Part shown: positions 50,337 to 60,295 of the stretch, piece after piece
Layout of the letters: each line of letters opens with the position of its first letter
How positions within the stretch are numbered: position 1 is the first letter of the stretch
Source: Mesorhizobium sp. B2-4-3
GTDB lineage: Bacteria > Pseudomonadota > Alphaproteobacteria > Rhizobiales > Rhizobiaceae
Direction of reading: 5' to 3'
Assembly (NCBI RefSeq): GCF_006442815.1
Contig: NZ_VFVL01000020.1
Coordinates: forward strand, 1 to 64,000
Length of the DNA stretch: 64,000 bases
The notes under the pieces: generated by a model
What the model was told of the DNA's origin: nothing
What the model saw: the letters and a program-made list of their open reading frames with translations, nothing else
Database searches by the model: none
Translations under genes and position numbers: made by a program

Positions 50337-50765
50337 TTAGCCCACCACTTCCAGGCCCATCGAGCGGGCGGAACCCTCGACCATGCGCATGGCCGCCTCG
50401 ACGTCGTTTGCGTTCAGGTCCTTCATCTTCTGCTCGGCGATCGCGCGCACCTTGTCGCGGCTGATCGTGCCGACCTTGGTCTTGCCCGGCTCCTTGGAGC
50501 CCGACTTCAGGTTGGCGGCCTTCTTCAGGAAGTAGCTCACCGGCGGCGTCTTCATGACGAAGGTGAACGACTTGTCCTGGTAGTAGGTGATAACGACCGG
50601 GATCGGCGATCCCTTCTCGAGCTCCTGGGTCTGCGCGTTGAACGCCTTGCAGAATTCCATGATGTTGATGCCGCGCTGACCAAGCGCCGGGCCGATCGGG
50701 GGCGACGGCGTGGCCGAGCCCGCGGCAACCTGGAGCTTGAGCTGGCCTGCAACTTTCTTAGCCAT
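50337..50765 (-). CDS. rplK: 50S ribosomal protein L11, 142 aa
   Basis: GTPase-centre protein needed for RelA activation; thiostrepton target region. MAKKVAGQLKLQVAAGSATP and SPPIGPALGQRGINIMEFCK are diagnostic. Located 183 bases after nusG. Confidence 0.98.
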   Translation of the reverse strand: MAKKVAGQLKLQVAAGSATPSPPIGPALGQRGINIMEFCKAFNAQTQELEKGSPIPVVITYYQDKSFTFVMKTPPVSYFLKKAANLKSGSKEPGKTKVGTISRDKVRAIAEQKMKDLNANDVEAAMRMVEGSARSMGLEVVG

Positions 50766-50948
50766 CTCTATTCCTGCCTTTTCTCATGCCGGCCCCATTC
50801 TCGGGCAACGCCGGCGGTTGCAGTCTGGTGGTGCGGTTCCGGCGGCCGGCTATGCCGCCTTCGCCTCCCACCCGTTCATGCGGCGTCTGCCGCCGCTCCC
50901 GATGCCTTTCGGCGCGGGTCCCGACGCCTTCCGGCGCGGATATACGGA

Positions 50949-51476
50949 TCAGCCCTTTTCGACCTGTCCGAATTCCAGATCGACGGGCACGGCGCGCCCG
51001 AAGATCGAAACTTCCACCTTGAGACGGGCACGCTCCTCGTCCACTTCCTGGACGACGCCGTTGAACGACGCAAAAGGACCGTCCGAAACGCGGATCGCCT
51101 CGCCGATCTCGAAGGTGACCGAAGGCTTAGGCCGCTCGACGCCTTCCTGGACCTGGTTCAGGATGCGCTGCGCCTCGGCCTCGGTGATCGGCACGGGCTT
51201 GGAGTCGCCCAGGAAGCCGGTGACCTTCGGCGTGTTCTTGACCAGCGAGAACACGGCGTCGGTCAGATTGGCCTTCAAGAGCACGTAGCCCGGGAAGAAC
51301 TTGCGCTCGGCATCGACCTTGCGGCCGCGACGAATCTCGACGACCTTTTCGGTCGGGACCACGATCTGCTCGATGTCTCCGGACAGGCCCTTCTGCTTGG
51401 CCTTGTTCTCGATATCCTCGGCGACCTTCTTCTCGAAGTTCGAATAGGCGTGGACGATATACCACCGCGCTGTCAT
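50949..51476 (-). CDS. nusG: Transcription termination/antitermination factor NusG, 175 aa
   Basis: Binds RNA polymerase and couples it to ribosomes through S10 and to Rho. NGN domain RWYIVHAYSNFEKKVAEDIE and FPGYVLLKANLTD; C-terminal KOW domain around EIGEAIRVSDGPFASFNGVV. Length typical; 27 bases after secE. Confidence 0.97.
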   Translation of the reverse strand: MTARWYIVHAYSNFEKKVAEDIENKAKQKGLSGDIEQIVVPTEKVVEIRRGRKVDAERKFFPGYVLLKANLTDAVFSLVKNTPKVTGFLGDSKPVPITEAEAQRILNQVQEGVERPKPSVTFEIGEAIRVSDGPFASFNGVVQEVDEERARLKVEVSIFGRAVPVDLEFGQVEKG

Positions 51477-51503
51477 TTCACGACCTCTCCGTAAACCGCC
51501 GAA

Positions 51504-51707
51504 TTAATGCCCGAGACCCAGGATCCACTCGATCGCATAGCCCATCAGAATATCGGCAGCGAAGAAGAACAGCATCGCGATCACCGCGAATATCAGGACC
51601 ATCACGGTCGAGATCATGGTTTCGCGCCGCGATGGCCATGTCACCTTGGCCGTCTCCGCGCGAACCTGCTGGAGAAAGGTGAAGGGATTGGTGGTTTTCG
51701 AAGCCAT
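51504..51707 (-). CDS. secE: Preprotein translocase subunit SecE, 67 aa
   Basis: Clamp subunit of the Sec channel with a single C-terminal transmembrane helix. ATG 51707 gives MASKTTNPFTFLQQVRAETA; amphipathic KVTWPSRRETMISTVMVLIF is the SecE signature. The frame extends to 51785 but the added residues are not conserved. It belongs to the tRNA-Trp-secE-nusG unit. Confidence 0.96.
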   Translation of the reverse strand: MASKTTNPFTFLQQVRAETAKVTWPSRRETMISTVMVLIFAVIAMLFFFAADILMGYAIEWILGLGH

Positions 51708-52058
51708 GTGCCGCCTGTTTTCAAGACCCGTTGGCCGGGCCTCCTGGATGATCCCGCTGACCGGGACGTGCCGCCTGGGCTCCATGCGGCGCGAATCAGC
51801 GCCGCTATTTCACCCACGCAAATCAGACGCGTAAAGCCGGCTTCCCAGCTCCACGCGTCGCGTGTCTGTCTTGTCTACATAAAACCGATTCTTAATCCAC
51901 GCAAGTGGCAAGGGTCCGCTTTATGTCCTAACGCCGCCTCGGAACCATCCAGTCGTCCCGTCCCGGCTATGCAGGGCTTATGCCCCAATTCCCACCATAT
52001 GGCAAGCCACCCGCCGATTTTCAACCGCGGATGCTTCGATCGGCCACCTTTGGGAAAA

Positions 52059-52134
<76 letters not shown>

Positions 52135-52159
52135 GCATGCGCTTGTTCGGCGCAGGCGC

Positions 52160-52188
52160 TTCCTAAAAGCTTCCGGGCACTCTGTAAA
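52160..52188 (-). promoter_or_regulatory. Candidate promoter for tRNA-Trp/secE
   Basis: Minus strand TTTACA, 17-base spacer, TAGGAA, about 25 bases before the mature tRNA end. Confidence 0.4.
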
Positions 52189-52272
52189 GAGCACTCGGCA
52201 GCGGTTTTGGAACCTTTGCCGGAAATCTGAATTGCGTGGCTGCCGGCAATCGATCACGGGCCCGCCCGCTCT

Positions 52273-52758
52273 TTAAGATTTCCCGGCTGGCGGCTTATAA
52301 GGTCCGCCCGGCACGCCCCAGCCCCAGGCCGGCATCGGCTCGGTCTCGGGATCGCAGGTCTCGCCCAGATTCGAGTTCATCTTCGCCAGCCGCGACCCCC
52401 ATTCGACATAGCCCATGAAGGCGGAGCGGAATTCGGGGTCGTCCGGCAGGCCGACCTCGTCCGCCGCGTCGGCGAGGAGATTGATCCAGCGGCGGCGCTG
52501 CTCCTCGGTCAGATGCTTGCCAAGGTGGTGCATCACCATCTCGCGATGGCCGCCATGCTTCTCGCTGTAGGTTTTCGGCCCGCCGAAGACCTCGCCAATG
52601 AAGGCTGCGACATGCGCCGGGTGATCCGGCGACATGTGCCTGAACACCGGCCCCACGAGCGGATCCGCAGCCACCTTGTCATAAAAGGTCCGGGTCAGTT
52701 GGTTCAGCGCCTCGCCGCCACCCGCCCACGCATATAAAGTCGGGACGTCCTCGCTCAT
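52273..52758 (-). CDS. Group II truncated haemoglobin, 161 aa
   Basis: ATG 52758 has GGAGG 7 bases upstream. The globin core contains TFYDKVAADPLVGPVFRHM, EVFGGPKTYSEKHGGH, the proximal-histidine region VMHHLGKHLTEE and the group II tryptophan in RRRWINLLADAADEVGL. A proline/glycine-rich C-terminal extension (MPAWGWGVPGGPYKPP) follows. Such proteins bind O2 or NO and may protect against nitrosative or peroxide stress. The gene stands between the ClpP-like gene and tRNA-Trp, with its own ribosome site, and probably follows the ClpP-like gene by chance. Confidence 0.9.
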   Translation of the reverse strand: MSEDVPTLYAWAGGGEALNQLTRTFYDKVAADPLVGPVFRHMSPDHPAHVAAFIGEVFGGPKTYSEKHGGHREMVMHHLGKHLTEEQRRRWINLLADAADEVGLPDDPEFRSAFMGYVEWGSRLAKMNSNLGETCDPETEPMPAWGWGVPGGPYKPPAGKS

Positions 52759-52847
52759 CACCGATCCTCCACTTTGCAAATGCTGAGACGGAAGATAGCG
52801 GCAGCGCCCCGGCCTGCTCAACCTCGCTCGATGGCCAGTACAACGCC

Positions 52848-54485
52848 TCAGAGCTTCGCTGGCGCCTTTGCCTCGGCATCGGCGGCCGGAAGAACCCGGC
52901 AATTGTCCGGCCTGGGTGCGGATCTGCAAATGGTGGCGCCCGTCAGCGCGTCCACCGATTGCGGCCCCGTCGTCAATCCGAAAGTCTGCAGTTCGTCCCG
53001 GCTGAGTTCCCTATGCTTTGCATATTCGGCCGACTGCATGGCGGCGAAAAAGCCCGAGCCGACCGCCATCTCGTCGAGGTAGGCCCTGACCTTGTCTTCC
53101 ATGCCCATGGAATGCACAAGGAAGTGCGCACCGGCGCCAACCAGGCGCCGGACGCCGCCGGCGACCATCACCGCGCAGGCGGCGTCGCATTCGGCGCCGG
53201 CATCGATGGTGAGCCCGGCGTGGAGACCGTCGGCCGCGACGCACCCCACGGTGCCCGGATCGCAGTCGAGAAAATCCGTTCGGGCGACCACGATATCCAA
53301 GCCGTGCTCGCGGATCAGCCTGCCCGCGGCAAGCGCAGCCTGCACATCTCCACCCGGCGAGTTGATTACGACGGGCAACCGGCGCTCACGGATCGTATCG
53401 AGCAGCTGGCGCAGCTTGTCGGCGGTGCCTGCCGCGATCGTGCCTTCCGCCGAAATCCATTCCGGACAATCGGGATTGCAAAGCGGATTGCTGCCGCGAA
53501 CAAGAACGAAGCGCATCTCCTGTTCGTGGGCCTGCGGCGCCGGCGCGGGAACCGGCGCAAGGGGTGAAGGCCCGGCCTCGACGGCCGCGACTGCGGCGGG
53601 CGCGCCGTTCGCGGGAACCTCGCGACAATTCGCCGGTGCCGGATTGCGCTGGCAAATGGTTCTCTCGGTCAGCAGGTCGAGCGAATCGAGACTGGTGACG
53701 AGCTTCATCTCCAGCATGTCTTCGGGCTCGATCTGCCTGATGTCGCTGGCAGGCGTCGCCTTCATCACGCCCAGCACGCCCTGTTCGACACCCATCTCCT
53801 TCAAATAGGCCGACAGCCGCTTCTCGATCGCCTTGCTCATCTCGTAGGTCTTGTAGCTGCCGGCATTCTTGCGGCTGACGATCCTGGTGCTGACGATCTT
53901 CTTCTTGCCGTTCACAACCCGGTAAGTGGTGCGGTAGAGCAGCTTCTCGCGCCGGTAGGTGGTGGTGATCTGGTGGACGCCGAGATAGGCCCATTCGCCG
54001 ACGACGCGGCGGATGCCGCCAGCAAACATCAGCGGACAGGCCGAATTGCACATCGCGCCGCTGTCATACGCAACGCCGGAATAGGGCTGCTCCTTGCCGT
54101 CCAGGCAGTTCTTCATCCCCGGCGAGCAGCCGGAAAACTCCGTGATGCCGACCGCGATATCGAGCTTGTTCTTGCGGACCATGCGGCCAAGCTGCAGCGC
54201 GGCATCGACATTGCCGCCGGGAGAATTGACGACGATCGGCAGCTGCCGCCCGCCGAGCGTCTTCAGCAAGCGTTTCAGCAGTGTCGGCGTGCCCGCTTCG
54301 ATCGAGCCTTCGGCGGAAATCCATTCCGGGCAGTTCGGCTCGCAGCCGGGCGCGCTGCTGCGCACGACGACGAAGCGCATCGTCGGGCCGTAGTCCGGCG
54401 GCTCTTCCTTTGCGGTGGCGCCGAAGGCGGCCAGCCCCATGGCGGCGGCCAGTCCCAGCCGAAGCAGCACGCGCCTACACCGCAT
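52848..54485 (-). CDS. Secreted protein with two tandem ClpP/SppA-like domains, 545 aa
   Basis: ATG 54485 opens a signal peptide (LLRLGLAAAMGLAAFGATA). Two homologous halves follow, about residues 36-295 and 324-535. Both have CPEWISAEG, a ClpP-like NSPGG (VVNSPGGNVDAALQLGR, VINSPGGDVQAALAAGR), a cysteine-flanked nucleophile segment, a VH histidine and an ending NCR(E)VPA. In half 1 the nucleophile is Ser148 (CNSACPLMFAGG) with His171. In half 2 the aligned residue is Ala435 (CDAACAVMVAGG), so it should be inactive, though His458 remains. Half 2 also lacks a basic segment of about 35 residues. Periplasmic; substrate unknown. Confidence 0.85.
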   Translation of the reverse strand: MRCRRVLLRLGLAAAMGLAAFGATAKEEPPDYGPTMRFVVVRSSAPGCEPNCPEWISAEGSIEAGTPTLLKRLLKTLGGRQLPIVVNSPGGNVDAALQLGRMVRKNKLDIAVGITEFSGCSPGMKNCLDGKEQPYSGVAYDSGAMCNSACPLMFAGGIRRVVGEWAYLGVHQITTTYRREKLLYRTTYRVVNGKKKIVSTRIVSRKNAGSYKTYEMSKAIEKRLSAYLKEMGVEQGVLGVMKATPASDIRQIEPEDMLEMKLVTSLDSLDLLTERTICQRNPAPANCREVPANGAPAAVAAVEAGPSPLAPVPAPAPQAHEQEMRFVLVRGSNPLCNPDCPEWISAEGTIAAGTADKLRQLLDTIRERRLPVVINSPGGDVQAALAAGRLIREHGLDIVVARTDFLDCDPGTVGCVAADGLHAGLTIDAGAECDAACAVMVAGGVRRLVGAGAHFLVHSMGMEDKVRAYLDEMAVGSGFFAAMQSAEYAKHRELSRDELQTFGLTTGPQSVDALTGATICRSAPRPDNCRVLPAADAEAKAPAKL

Positions 54486-54603
54486 GGTCTTTGAACGGAA
54501 TGTGGAAACCACGTCTGGCAAGCCCCTAGGTACAACCCATACTAGTTGCGGGGACGGTGCTTGCAACAGAATTGAAAAGGGCCTGGCAGCACTGCTTCAA
54601 ACA

Positions 54604-54629
54604 AAAGGGCGGCCCGAGGACCGCCCTTT
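54604..54629 (-). terminator. Terminator after the second tuf gene
   Basis: AAAGGGCGG / CCGCCCTTT arms around CCCGAGGA, 30 bases after the tuf stop at 54659. The downstream minus-strand tract is TTTTGT. Confidence 0.75.
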
Positions 54630-54658
54630 CCTGATCGAACCGGCAAGTGCCGGATCGA

Positions 54659-55834
<1,176 letters not shown>

Positions 55835-55883
55835 AGTCTCTTTCCTTGGACGGCCTTGACCTTCAGTTCAGTCGAATGCGGGG

Positions 55884-55912
55884 CGATTAGCGACAACGGC
55901 CGAAAAACACAA
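55884..55912 (-). promoter_or_regulatory. Candidate promoter of the second tuf gene
   Basis: Minus strand TTGTGT, 17-base spacer, TAATCG, about 45 bases before the ATG. Confidence 0.45.
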
Positions 55913-56062
55913 GTGCCTTGTGGCTGAGCGGATTCCCGCTCGACCCGAACCAACGGTCGATTTCAGTGGGATATGGCACGGATATGGGGGCGCCGCGCGT
56001 AAAATCAAAGGCTCCGGGCTGGCCCATTGCCGCCGCCGCGCCGCTCTGATCTTGTTCGCCGG

Positions 56063-56950
56063 ATGCAGTTCATTCCATCCAATATCCGCGGTCCGCTGTT
56101 CATGATCGTCTCGACGGGGTCCTACCTCGTCAACGACACGATGATGAAGCTCGCGACCGTCGGACTGCCGCCCTATGAAGTGCTCCTTCTGCGCGGCGCG
56201 GCCGCCACGCTGTGGGGCGTGCCGCTGCTTCTGATGCTGGGCTACGCAAGGCAGATCCCGCTGCTCTTCGAGCGCAAGGTGCTGCGCCGCAACCTGTTCG
56301 AGCTTCTGGCGATCCTCTGCTATGTCGTCGCCTTGGCCAACATGCAGATCGCGGATTCCACCGCGCTCGGGCAGGTCACGCCGCTCATCGTGCTGGTCGG
56401 CTCCTCGATGCTGTTCGGCGAGAAGATCGGCGTCACGCGCATGGCGCTGATCGGCCTTGGCTTTGTCGGAGCGATCATGGTGGCGCAGCCGACCATGCAA
56501 GGCATTTCGGTCTATGCGCTGCTCGCGCTCGGCAACGCCGCCTTCGCGGCGGTGCGCGACCTTGCCGGGCGCAAGGTGGGCGCCGAGGTGCCGGGCATGA
56601 TCGTCGCCATCTCGGCTGTCGTGGTGGTGCTGGCCGGCTCAGGCGCGGCGCATCTCGTCTCCGAGCAATGGGTGATGCCGGAAGGACGTCATCTGCTGCT
56701 GATTGCCGGAGCCGGCCTGTTCCTGATCTTCGGCCATTTCTTCATCTTCATGGCCTACCGGGTCGGGCCGACAAGCGCGGTCGCGCCCTTCTACTACTGC
56801 TTCACTGTCTGGGCGGTCATTTCCGGGCTGCTGGTGTTCGGCCAGTTCCCCAACGCGCTCGCCGTCTGCGGCATCCTGCTGGTGATCGCCAGCGGCCTGG
56901 CGATCGTCTCGCTCGACGAACGAAAGCGCCGGCTGGCGATGGTCGCCTGA
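56063..56950 (+). CDS. DMT-superfamily (EamA-type) transporter, 295 aa
   Basis: Ten hydrophobic segments in two EamA repeats (first from GPLFMIVSTGSYLVNDTMMK, second from GISVYALLALGNAAFAAVRD) and a basic cytoplasmic end (DERKRRLAMVA). It resembles the S-adenosylmethionine/RhaT-like branch only in layout; the substrate cannot be predicted. The start is uncertain: ATG 56063 is chosen although its ribosome site is weak. TTG 56027 is the upstream alternative and the methionine in LFMIVSTG a downstream one. It is oriented away from tuf. Confidence 0.82.
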   Translation: MQFIPSNIRGPLFMIVSTGSYLVNDTMMKLATVGLPPYEVLLLRGAAATLWGVPLLLMLGYARQIPLLFERKVLRRNLFELLAILCYVVALANMQIADSTALGQVTPLIVLVGSSMLFGEKIGVTRMALIGLGFVGAIMVAQPTMQGISVYALLALGNAAFAAVRDLAGRKVGAEVPGMIVAISAVVVVLAGSGAAHLVSEQWVMPEGRHLLLIAGAGLFLIFGHFFIFMAYRVGPTSAVAPFYYCFTVWAVISGLLVFGQFPNALAVCGILLVIASGLAIVSLDERKRRLAMVA

Positions 56951-56967
56951 CAACACGAATCCAACCT

Positions 56968-56991
56968 AGGTCGACCCGAACGGGTCGACCT
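56968..56991. terminator. Symmetric hairpin between convergent genes
   Basis: AGGTCGACCC-GAAC-GGGTCGACCT, a perfect 10-bp stem between the DMT gene (stop 56950) and the GlsB-type gene (stop 57025). No clear T-run, so termination is inferred from position. Confidence 0.55.
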
Positions 56992-57024
56992 TCAGCAGCC
57001 GATCAAATGCGGCTTTGCTTGCCC

Positions 57025-57282
57025 CTACAGCGTGCGCTTGCCGGAAATCTGGTGATAGGCCCACAGCACGACGACCGAGCCGATGACGGCCACGATCAGG
57101 CTCCAGATGTTGAGGCCGGTGACGCCCGACGCGCCGAAGGCGCTGAAGATAACGCCGCCGACAATGGCGCCGACGATGCCGAGCACGATATCCATGATCA
57201 TGCCCTGACCGGTCTTGTTGACGATCTTGCTGCCGATGAAGCCGGCAACGATGCCCAGAATGATCCAGCTGATAATGCCCAT
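57025..57282 (-). CDS. GlsB/YeaQ/YmgE-family (transglycosylase-associated) membrane protein, 85 aa
   Basis: Small hydrophobic protein with three predicted helices and the family glycine pattern (WIILGIVAGFIGSKIVN, VLGIVGAIVGGVIFSAFG). GGAGG lies 7 bases before ATG 57282. The family is often induced by stress and stationary phase; the old transglycosylase label has no enzymatic support. It is divergent from the YidB-type gene. Confidence 0.9.
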   Translation of the reverse strand: MGIISWIILGIVAGFIGSKIVNKTGQGMIMDIVLGIVGAIVGGVIFSAFGASGVTGLNIWSLIVAVIGSVVVLWAYHQISGKRTL

Positions 57283-57412
57283 AATTTCCCTCCAAATTTC
57301 CCCGCCGCGCCATCATGGTCATATGATTGTCAAAAGCTCAAGACAGCTTGAAATTCCGTCCGTTTGCGCCATTGTGGGGCCGGGCGGACTTGGCTGGATA
57401 AGGAGATCCACT

Positions 57413-57868
57413 ATGGGCCTTTTCGACAACGCCGTTCCGGGCGGCAATATCACCAAACCCCTGATGATCGCGCTCGGCGCGCTTTTGGTCGGCAAGATGC
57501 TGAGCGGCAGGAGCGAAGAGGCGGCCACGCCGCAAGCGCCGACGCCGACGCCCGCGGGAACCGACGCGTCCGCCGATGGCGGCCTGCTCGGCGGTCTCGG
57601 CGGCCTGCTCGACAAGCTGAAGAATGCCGGCCATGGCAACGTCGCCGACTCATGGGTCGGCACCGGCCAGAACCAGTCAATCAACCCGGGCGATCTCGGC
57701 TCGGCGCTCGGCCCGGCGGTGATCCGCGAGATCGCGCAGCGCACCGGTATGAACGAGCAGGAACTGCTGCAGCAGCTCTCCACGGCGCTGCCCGGCATCG
57801 TCGACAAGCTGACGCCGAACGGCCAGGTGCCGCAGAACCATCAGGTCGCCTCGGCCTTCAACAGCTAA
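57413..57868 (+). CDS. YidB/DUF937-family protein, 151 aa
   Basis: AGGAGA lies 7 bases before ATG 57413. A short N-terminal hydrophobic stretch, a Pro/Ala-rich linker (TPQAPTPTPAGTDAS), glycine-rich LLGGLGGLLDKLKNAG, then the YidB core DSWVGTGQNQSINPGDLG and RTGMNEQELLQQLSTALPGI. The function is not established. The frame is open back to 57215, but that would overlap the divergent GlsB gene. A terminator follows. Confidence 0.9.
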   Translation: MGLFDNAVPGGNITKPLMIALGALLVGKMLSGRSEEAATPQAPTPTPAGTDASADGGLLGGLGGLLDKLKNAGHGNVADSWVGTGQNQSINPGDLGSALGPAVIREIAQRTGMNEQELLQQLSTALPGIVDKLTPNGQVPQNHQVASAFNS

Positions 57869-57883
57869 ACGAAGCGGCCTGCT

Positions 57884-57914
57884 AACACGCCGCGTGCCAC
57901 GGTGCGCGGCGTTT
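57884..57914 (+). terminator. Terminator after the YidB-type gene
   Basis: CGCCGCG / CGCGGCG arms with a 10-base loop followed by TTTTC, 16 bases after the stop. Confidence 0.8.
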
Positions 57915-57941
57915 TCAATTGAGGTTCCCGAAGAAGAAATC

Positions 57942-58015
57942 TGGAGCGGGTAGCGGGAATCGAACCCGCATATTCAGCTTGGAAGGCTGCTGCTCTACCA
58001 CTGAGCTATACCCGC
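57942..58015 (-). tRNA. trnG: tRNA-Gly (anticodon TCC)
   Basis: Acceptor GCGGGTA pairs with TACCCGC, D-arm TAGCTCAGTGGTAGAGC, anticodon loop CTTCCAA, T-arm GGGTTCGATTCCC, encoded CCA. It follows tRNA-Tyr on the same transcript. Confidence 0.96.
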
Positions 58016-58102
58016 GCCTTGCACTGAGGTACCGGATTCATCCGAAAAGCGCCATGCATTTTCGGTCCGAGACTTTTCGTTTCAGGGCTTCCGGGCCGGC
58101 AG

Positions 58103-58187
58103 TGGTGGAGAGGGTTGGATTCGAACCAACGTAGGCTAAGCCAACGGATTTACAGTCCGTCCCCTTTAACCACTCGGGCACCTCTCC
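58103..58187 (-). tRNA. trnY: tRNA-Tyr (anticodon GTA)
   Basis: Type II tRNA with a long variable arm; acceptor GGAGAGG pairs with CCTCTCC, anticodon loop CTGTAAA, T-arm GGTTCGAATCC, encoded CCA. 87 bases upstream of tRNA-Gly. Confidence 0.96.
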
Positions 58188-58269
58188 AGTCTGCCGCCGG
58201 AGCCATGCAACGAGGCATTTTCGCCGATCCGGAGCCCGAGTAAGATCTTCTCCGAAATCAGCGAAGCGC

Positions 58270-58298
58270 CTTATGGCGGCAAGGCCGGTGGGTGTCAA
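58270..58298 (-). promoter_or_regulatory. Promoter of the tRNA-Tyr/tRNA-Gly unit
   Basis: Minus strand TTGACA (perfect -35), 17-base spacer, CATAAG. Start would fall near 58263, about 75 bases before tRNA-Tyr. Confidence 0.7.
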
Positions 58299-58386
58299 CC
58301 GGCGCGGCCAGGGTTTTTCGAGGATGTCCGGCATTCATTTCCCCAGCCCATATCCTTAGCCGGACGGGACGGGTATAGAGGCCGCC

Positions 58387-59250
58387 ATGAGCGACGATAA
58401 AAGCAACAAGTCCGGCACGCGCAAGGACACCCACTATGCCAAGCTTAGGCGCGCGCATCGCGACCAGAAGACGGGCGGGCCGCCGGCATTCCGGCCGCGC
58501 CAGCCGGTGCCGCCAGGCGAGGCCGCCGCCGACGGGCTGGTGCGGCTTTACGGCCTGCACACGGTGCGGGCCGCGCTCGACAATCCGCGCCGCAAGATCA
58601 GGACGATGCTGGTGACGCGCAACGCAGCCGAGCGGCTTTCGATCGGCGACCTTGCCGCCCTGCCCTTCAGGGCCGAGCTGGTCGAGCCGAAGGACATCGA
58701 CAGGATCACCGGATCCGACGCCGTGCACCAGGGCGTGCTGATCGAGGCGGAGCCGCTCAAAGCCAAGCGCCTCGACGCCCTCGGCGACACAAAGCTGGTG
58801 CTGGTGCTGGACCAGGTGACGGACCCGCACAATGTCGGCGCGATCCTTCGCTCCGCCGTCGCCTTCGGCGCCGGCGCGCTGATCACGACTGCCCGCCACA
58901 GCCCGCAGGAATCCGGCGTGCTGGCCAAATCCGCGTCCGGCGCGCTGGAGCATATCGACCAGATCGAGGTGAAGAACCTCGCCGATGCGCTGGGTCAGTT
59001 GCACGAAGCCGGCTTCCAGACCATCGGGCTCGATTCCGAAGGGCCGGCCGAGCTCGAAAAGACCTTCGATGGCGAGAAGATCGCGCTTGTGCTGGGCGCC
59101 GAGGGCAAGGGCCTGCGCCAGAAGACCCGCGAGACCGTGGCCGCGCTCGCCCGCCTCGACATGCCTGGCGCCATCCGCTCGCTCAACGTGTCGAATGCGG
59201 CGGCGGTGAGCCTTTATGCGGCGAGGAAATTCATAGTGAGTAGTGAGTAG
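58387..59250 (+). CDS. rlmB: 23S rRNA (guanosine-2'-O-)-methyltransferase RlmB (SpoU family), 287 aa
   Basis: Methylates the ribose of a guanosine in the peptidyl-transferase loop of 23S rRNA. A basic leader (about 50 residues) precedes the substrate-binding domain YGLHTVRAALDNP. The SPOUT knot motifs are VLVLDQVTDPHNVGAILRSA, ALVLGAEGKGLR and SLNVSNAAAVSLYAAR. The last codons and the stop (VSSE-TAG) are written in two GTGAGTA heptamers that form one arm of an inverted repeat. Confidence 0.93.
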   Translation: MSDDKSNKSGTRKDTHYAKLRRAHRDQKTGGPPAFRPRQPVPPGEAAADGLVRLYGLHTVRAALDNPRRKIRTMLVTRNAAERLSIGDLAALPFRAELVEPKDIDRITGSDAVHQGVLIEAEPLKAKRLDALGDTKLVLVLDQVTDPHNVGAILRSAVAFGAGALITTARHSPQESGVLAKSASGALEHIDQIEVKNLADALGQLHEAGFQTIGLDSEGPAELEKTFDGEKIALVLGAEGKGLRQKTRETVAALARLDMPGAIRSLNVSNAAAVSLYAARKFIVSSE

Positions 59251-59305
59251 GCTTTGACACCAATTCCCTACTGACTGCTGACTAATGACTAATAACTACT
59301 CACTT
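59236..59305. repeat. Heptamer-based inverted repeat, copy 3 (rlmB-glxR convergent gap)
   Basis: Left arm GTGAGTA, GTGAGTA. Right arm of six consecutive units TTCCCTA, CTGACTG, CTGACTA, ATGACTA, ATAACTA, CTCACTT. It fills the whole gap between two convergent genes, and both stop codons (59248-59250 and 59300-59302) lie inside it. It could act as a bidirectional 3' hairpin. Confidence 0.85.
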
Positions 59306-60190
59306 CTTACCCACCTCATGTCCCGCCATCCGCTCCAGCGCCCTGACCAGCGCCGAGTGATCTTCGCTGGACCCGCCATTGGCGGCGCAGGAATTGAACA
59401 GCTGCTGTGTCGTTGAAGTGTTGGGCAGCGACACGCCCAGCGCCTTGGCGCCTTCCAGCGCCAGATTGAGGTCCTTCTGGTGCAACTCGATGCGGAAGCC
59501 GGGCGCGAAGGTGCGCTTGATCATGCGCTCGCCATGCACTTCGAGGATGCGCGAGGCGGCGAGCCCGCCCATCAACGCCTGCCTGACCTTGGCCGGATCG
59601 GCGCCGGCTTTGGAGGCGAAGACCAACGCTTCGCCGACCGCTTCGATGGTCAATGCCACGACGATCTGGTTGGCGATCTTGGTGGTCTGGCCGACGCCGT
59701 TCGGGCCGACCAGCGTGATGTTCTTGCCCATCTTCTCGAACACCAGCTTTGCCCGTTCGAAGGCCTTCTCTTCGCCGCCGACCATGATGGTCAGCGAGGC
59801 CGCCTTGGCGCCGACCTCGCCGCCCGACACCGGCGCGTCGAGATAGTCGCAGCCGAGCTCGTTGATCTTCCTGGCGAATTCCTTGGTCGCGATCGGCGAG
59901 ATCGAGCTCATATCGATGACGAGCTTGCCCTTCGACAGACCAGCGGCGACGCCGTTCTCGCCGAACAGCACGTCGGCGACCTGCGGGGTGTCAGGCACCA
60001 TGGTGATGATGATGTCCGCGGCCTTGGCCACCGCGTTGTGGCCGGAAACGGTCTTCAGCCCCTTGGCGACGAGATCGGCCGGCGGCTTCGAGCGATGATC
60101 GCTGGCGACGACCTTGTAGCCGGCGTCGAGAAGGTGTCCCGCCATTGGCGCGCCCATGATGCCGAGGCCGATGAAACCAATGGTTTCCAT
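59300..60190 (-). CDS. glxR: Tartronate semialdehyde (2-hydroxy-3-oxopropionate) reductase, 296 aa
   Basis: Reduces tartronate semialdehyde to D-glycerate with NAD(P)H, last step of the glycerate pathway here. ATG 60190 with GGAG upstream gives METIGFIGLGIMGAPMAGHL, the Rossmann start of the beta-hydroxyacid dehydrogenase family. DAPVSGGEVGA is the substrate loop and the catalytic lysine is in GQTTKIANQIVV. Third gene after gcl and hyi. GarR would be an equally valid name by sequence; context supports GlxR. Confidence 0.93.
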   Translation of the reverse strand: METIGFIGLGIMGAPMAGHLLDAGYKVVASDHRSKPPADLVAKGLKTVSGHNAVAKAADIIITMVPDTPQVADVLFGENGVAAGLSKGKLVIDMSSISPIATKEFARKINELGCDYLDAPVSGGEVGAKAASLTIMVGGEEKAFERAKLVFEKMGKNITLVGPNGVGQTTKIANQIVVALTIEAVGEALVFASKAGADPAKVRQALMGGLAASRILEVHGERMIKRTFAPGFRIELHQKDLNLALEGAKALGVSLPNTSTTQQLFNSCAANGGSSEDHSALVRALERMAGHEVGKK

Positions 60191-60295
60191 TTGTGTCTCC
60201 GTCAATTTATCTAGGTCGCGTTCCTTCGCGCCCCCCTCTGGCCTGCCGGCCATCTCCCCCACGAGGGGGGAGATCAGCAGTTTCGTCGCCGGCTC

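Noticed and set aside
52848..54566. Anti-phage or toxin system near tRNA-Trp
   Set aside because: The haemoglobin and ClpP-like genes have no link to known defence systems, and no integrase, att repeat or tRNA duplication is visible.
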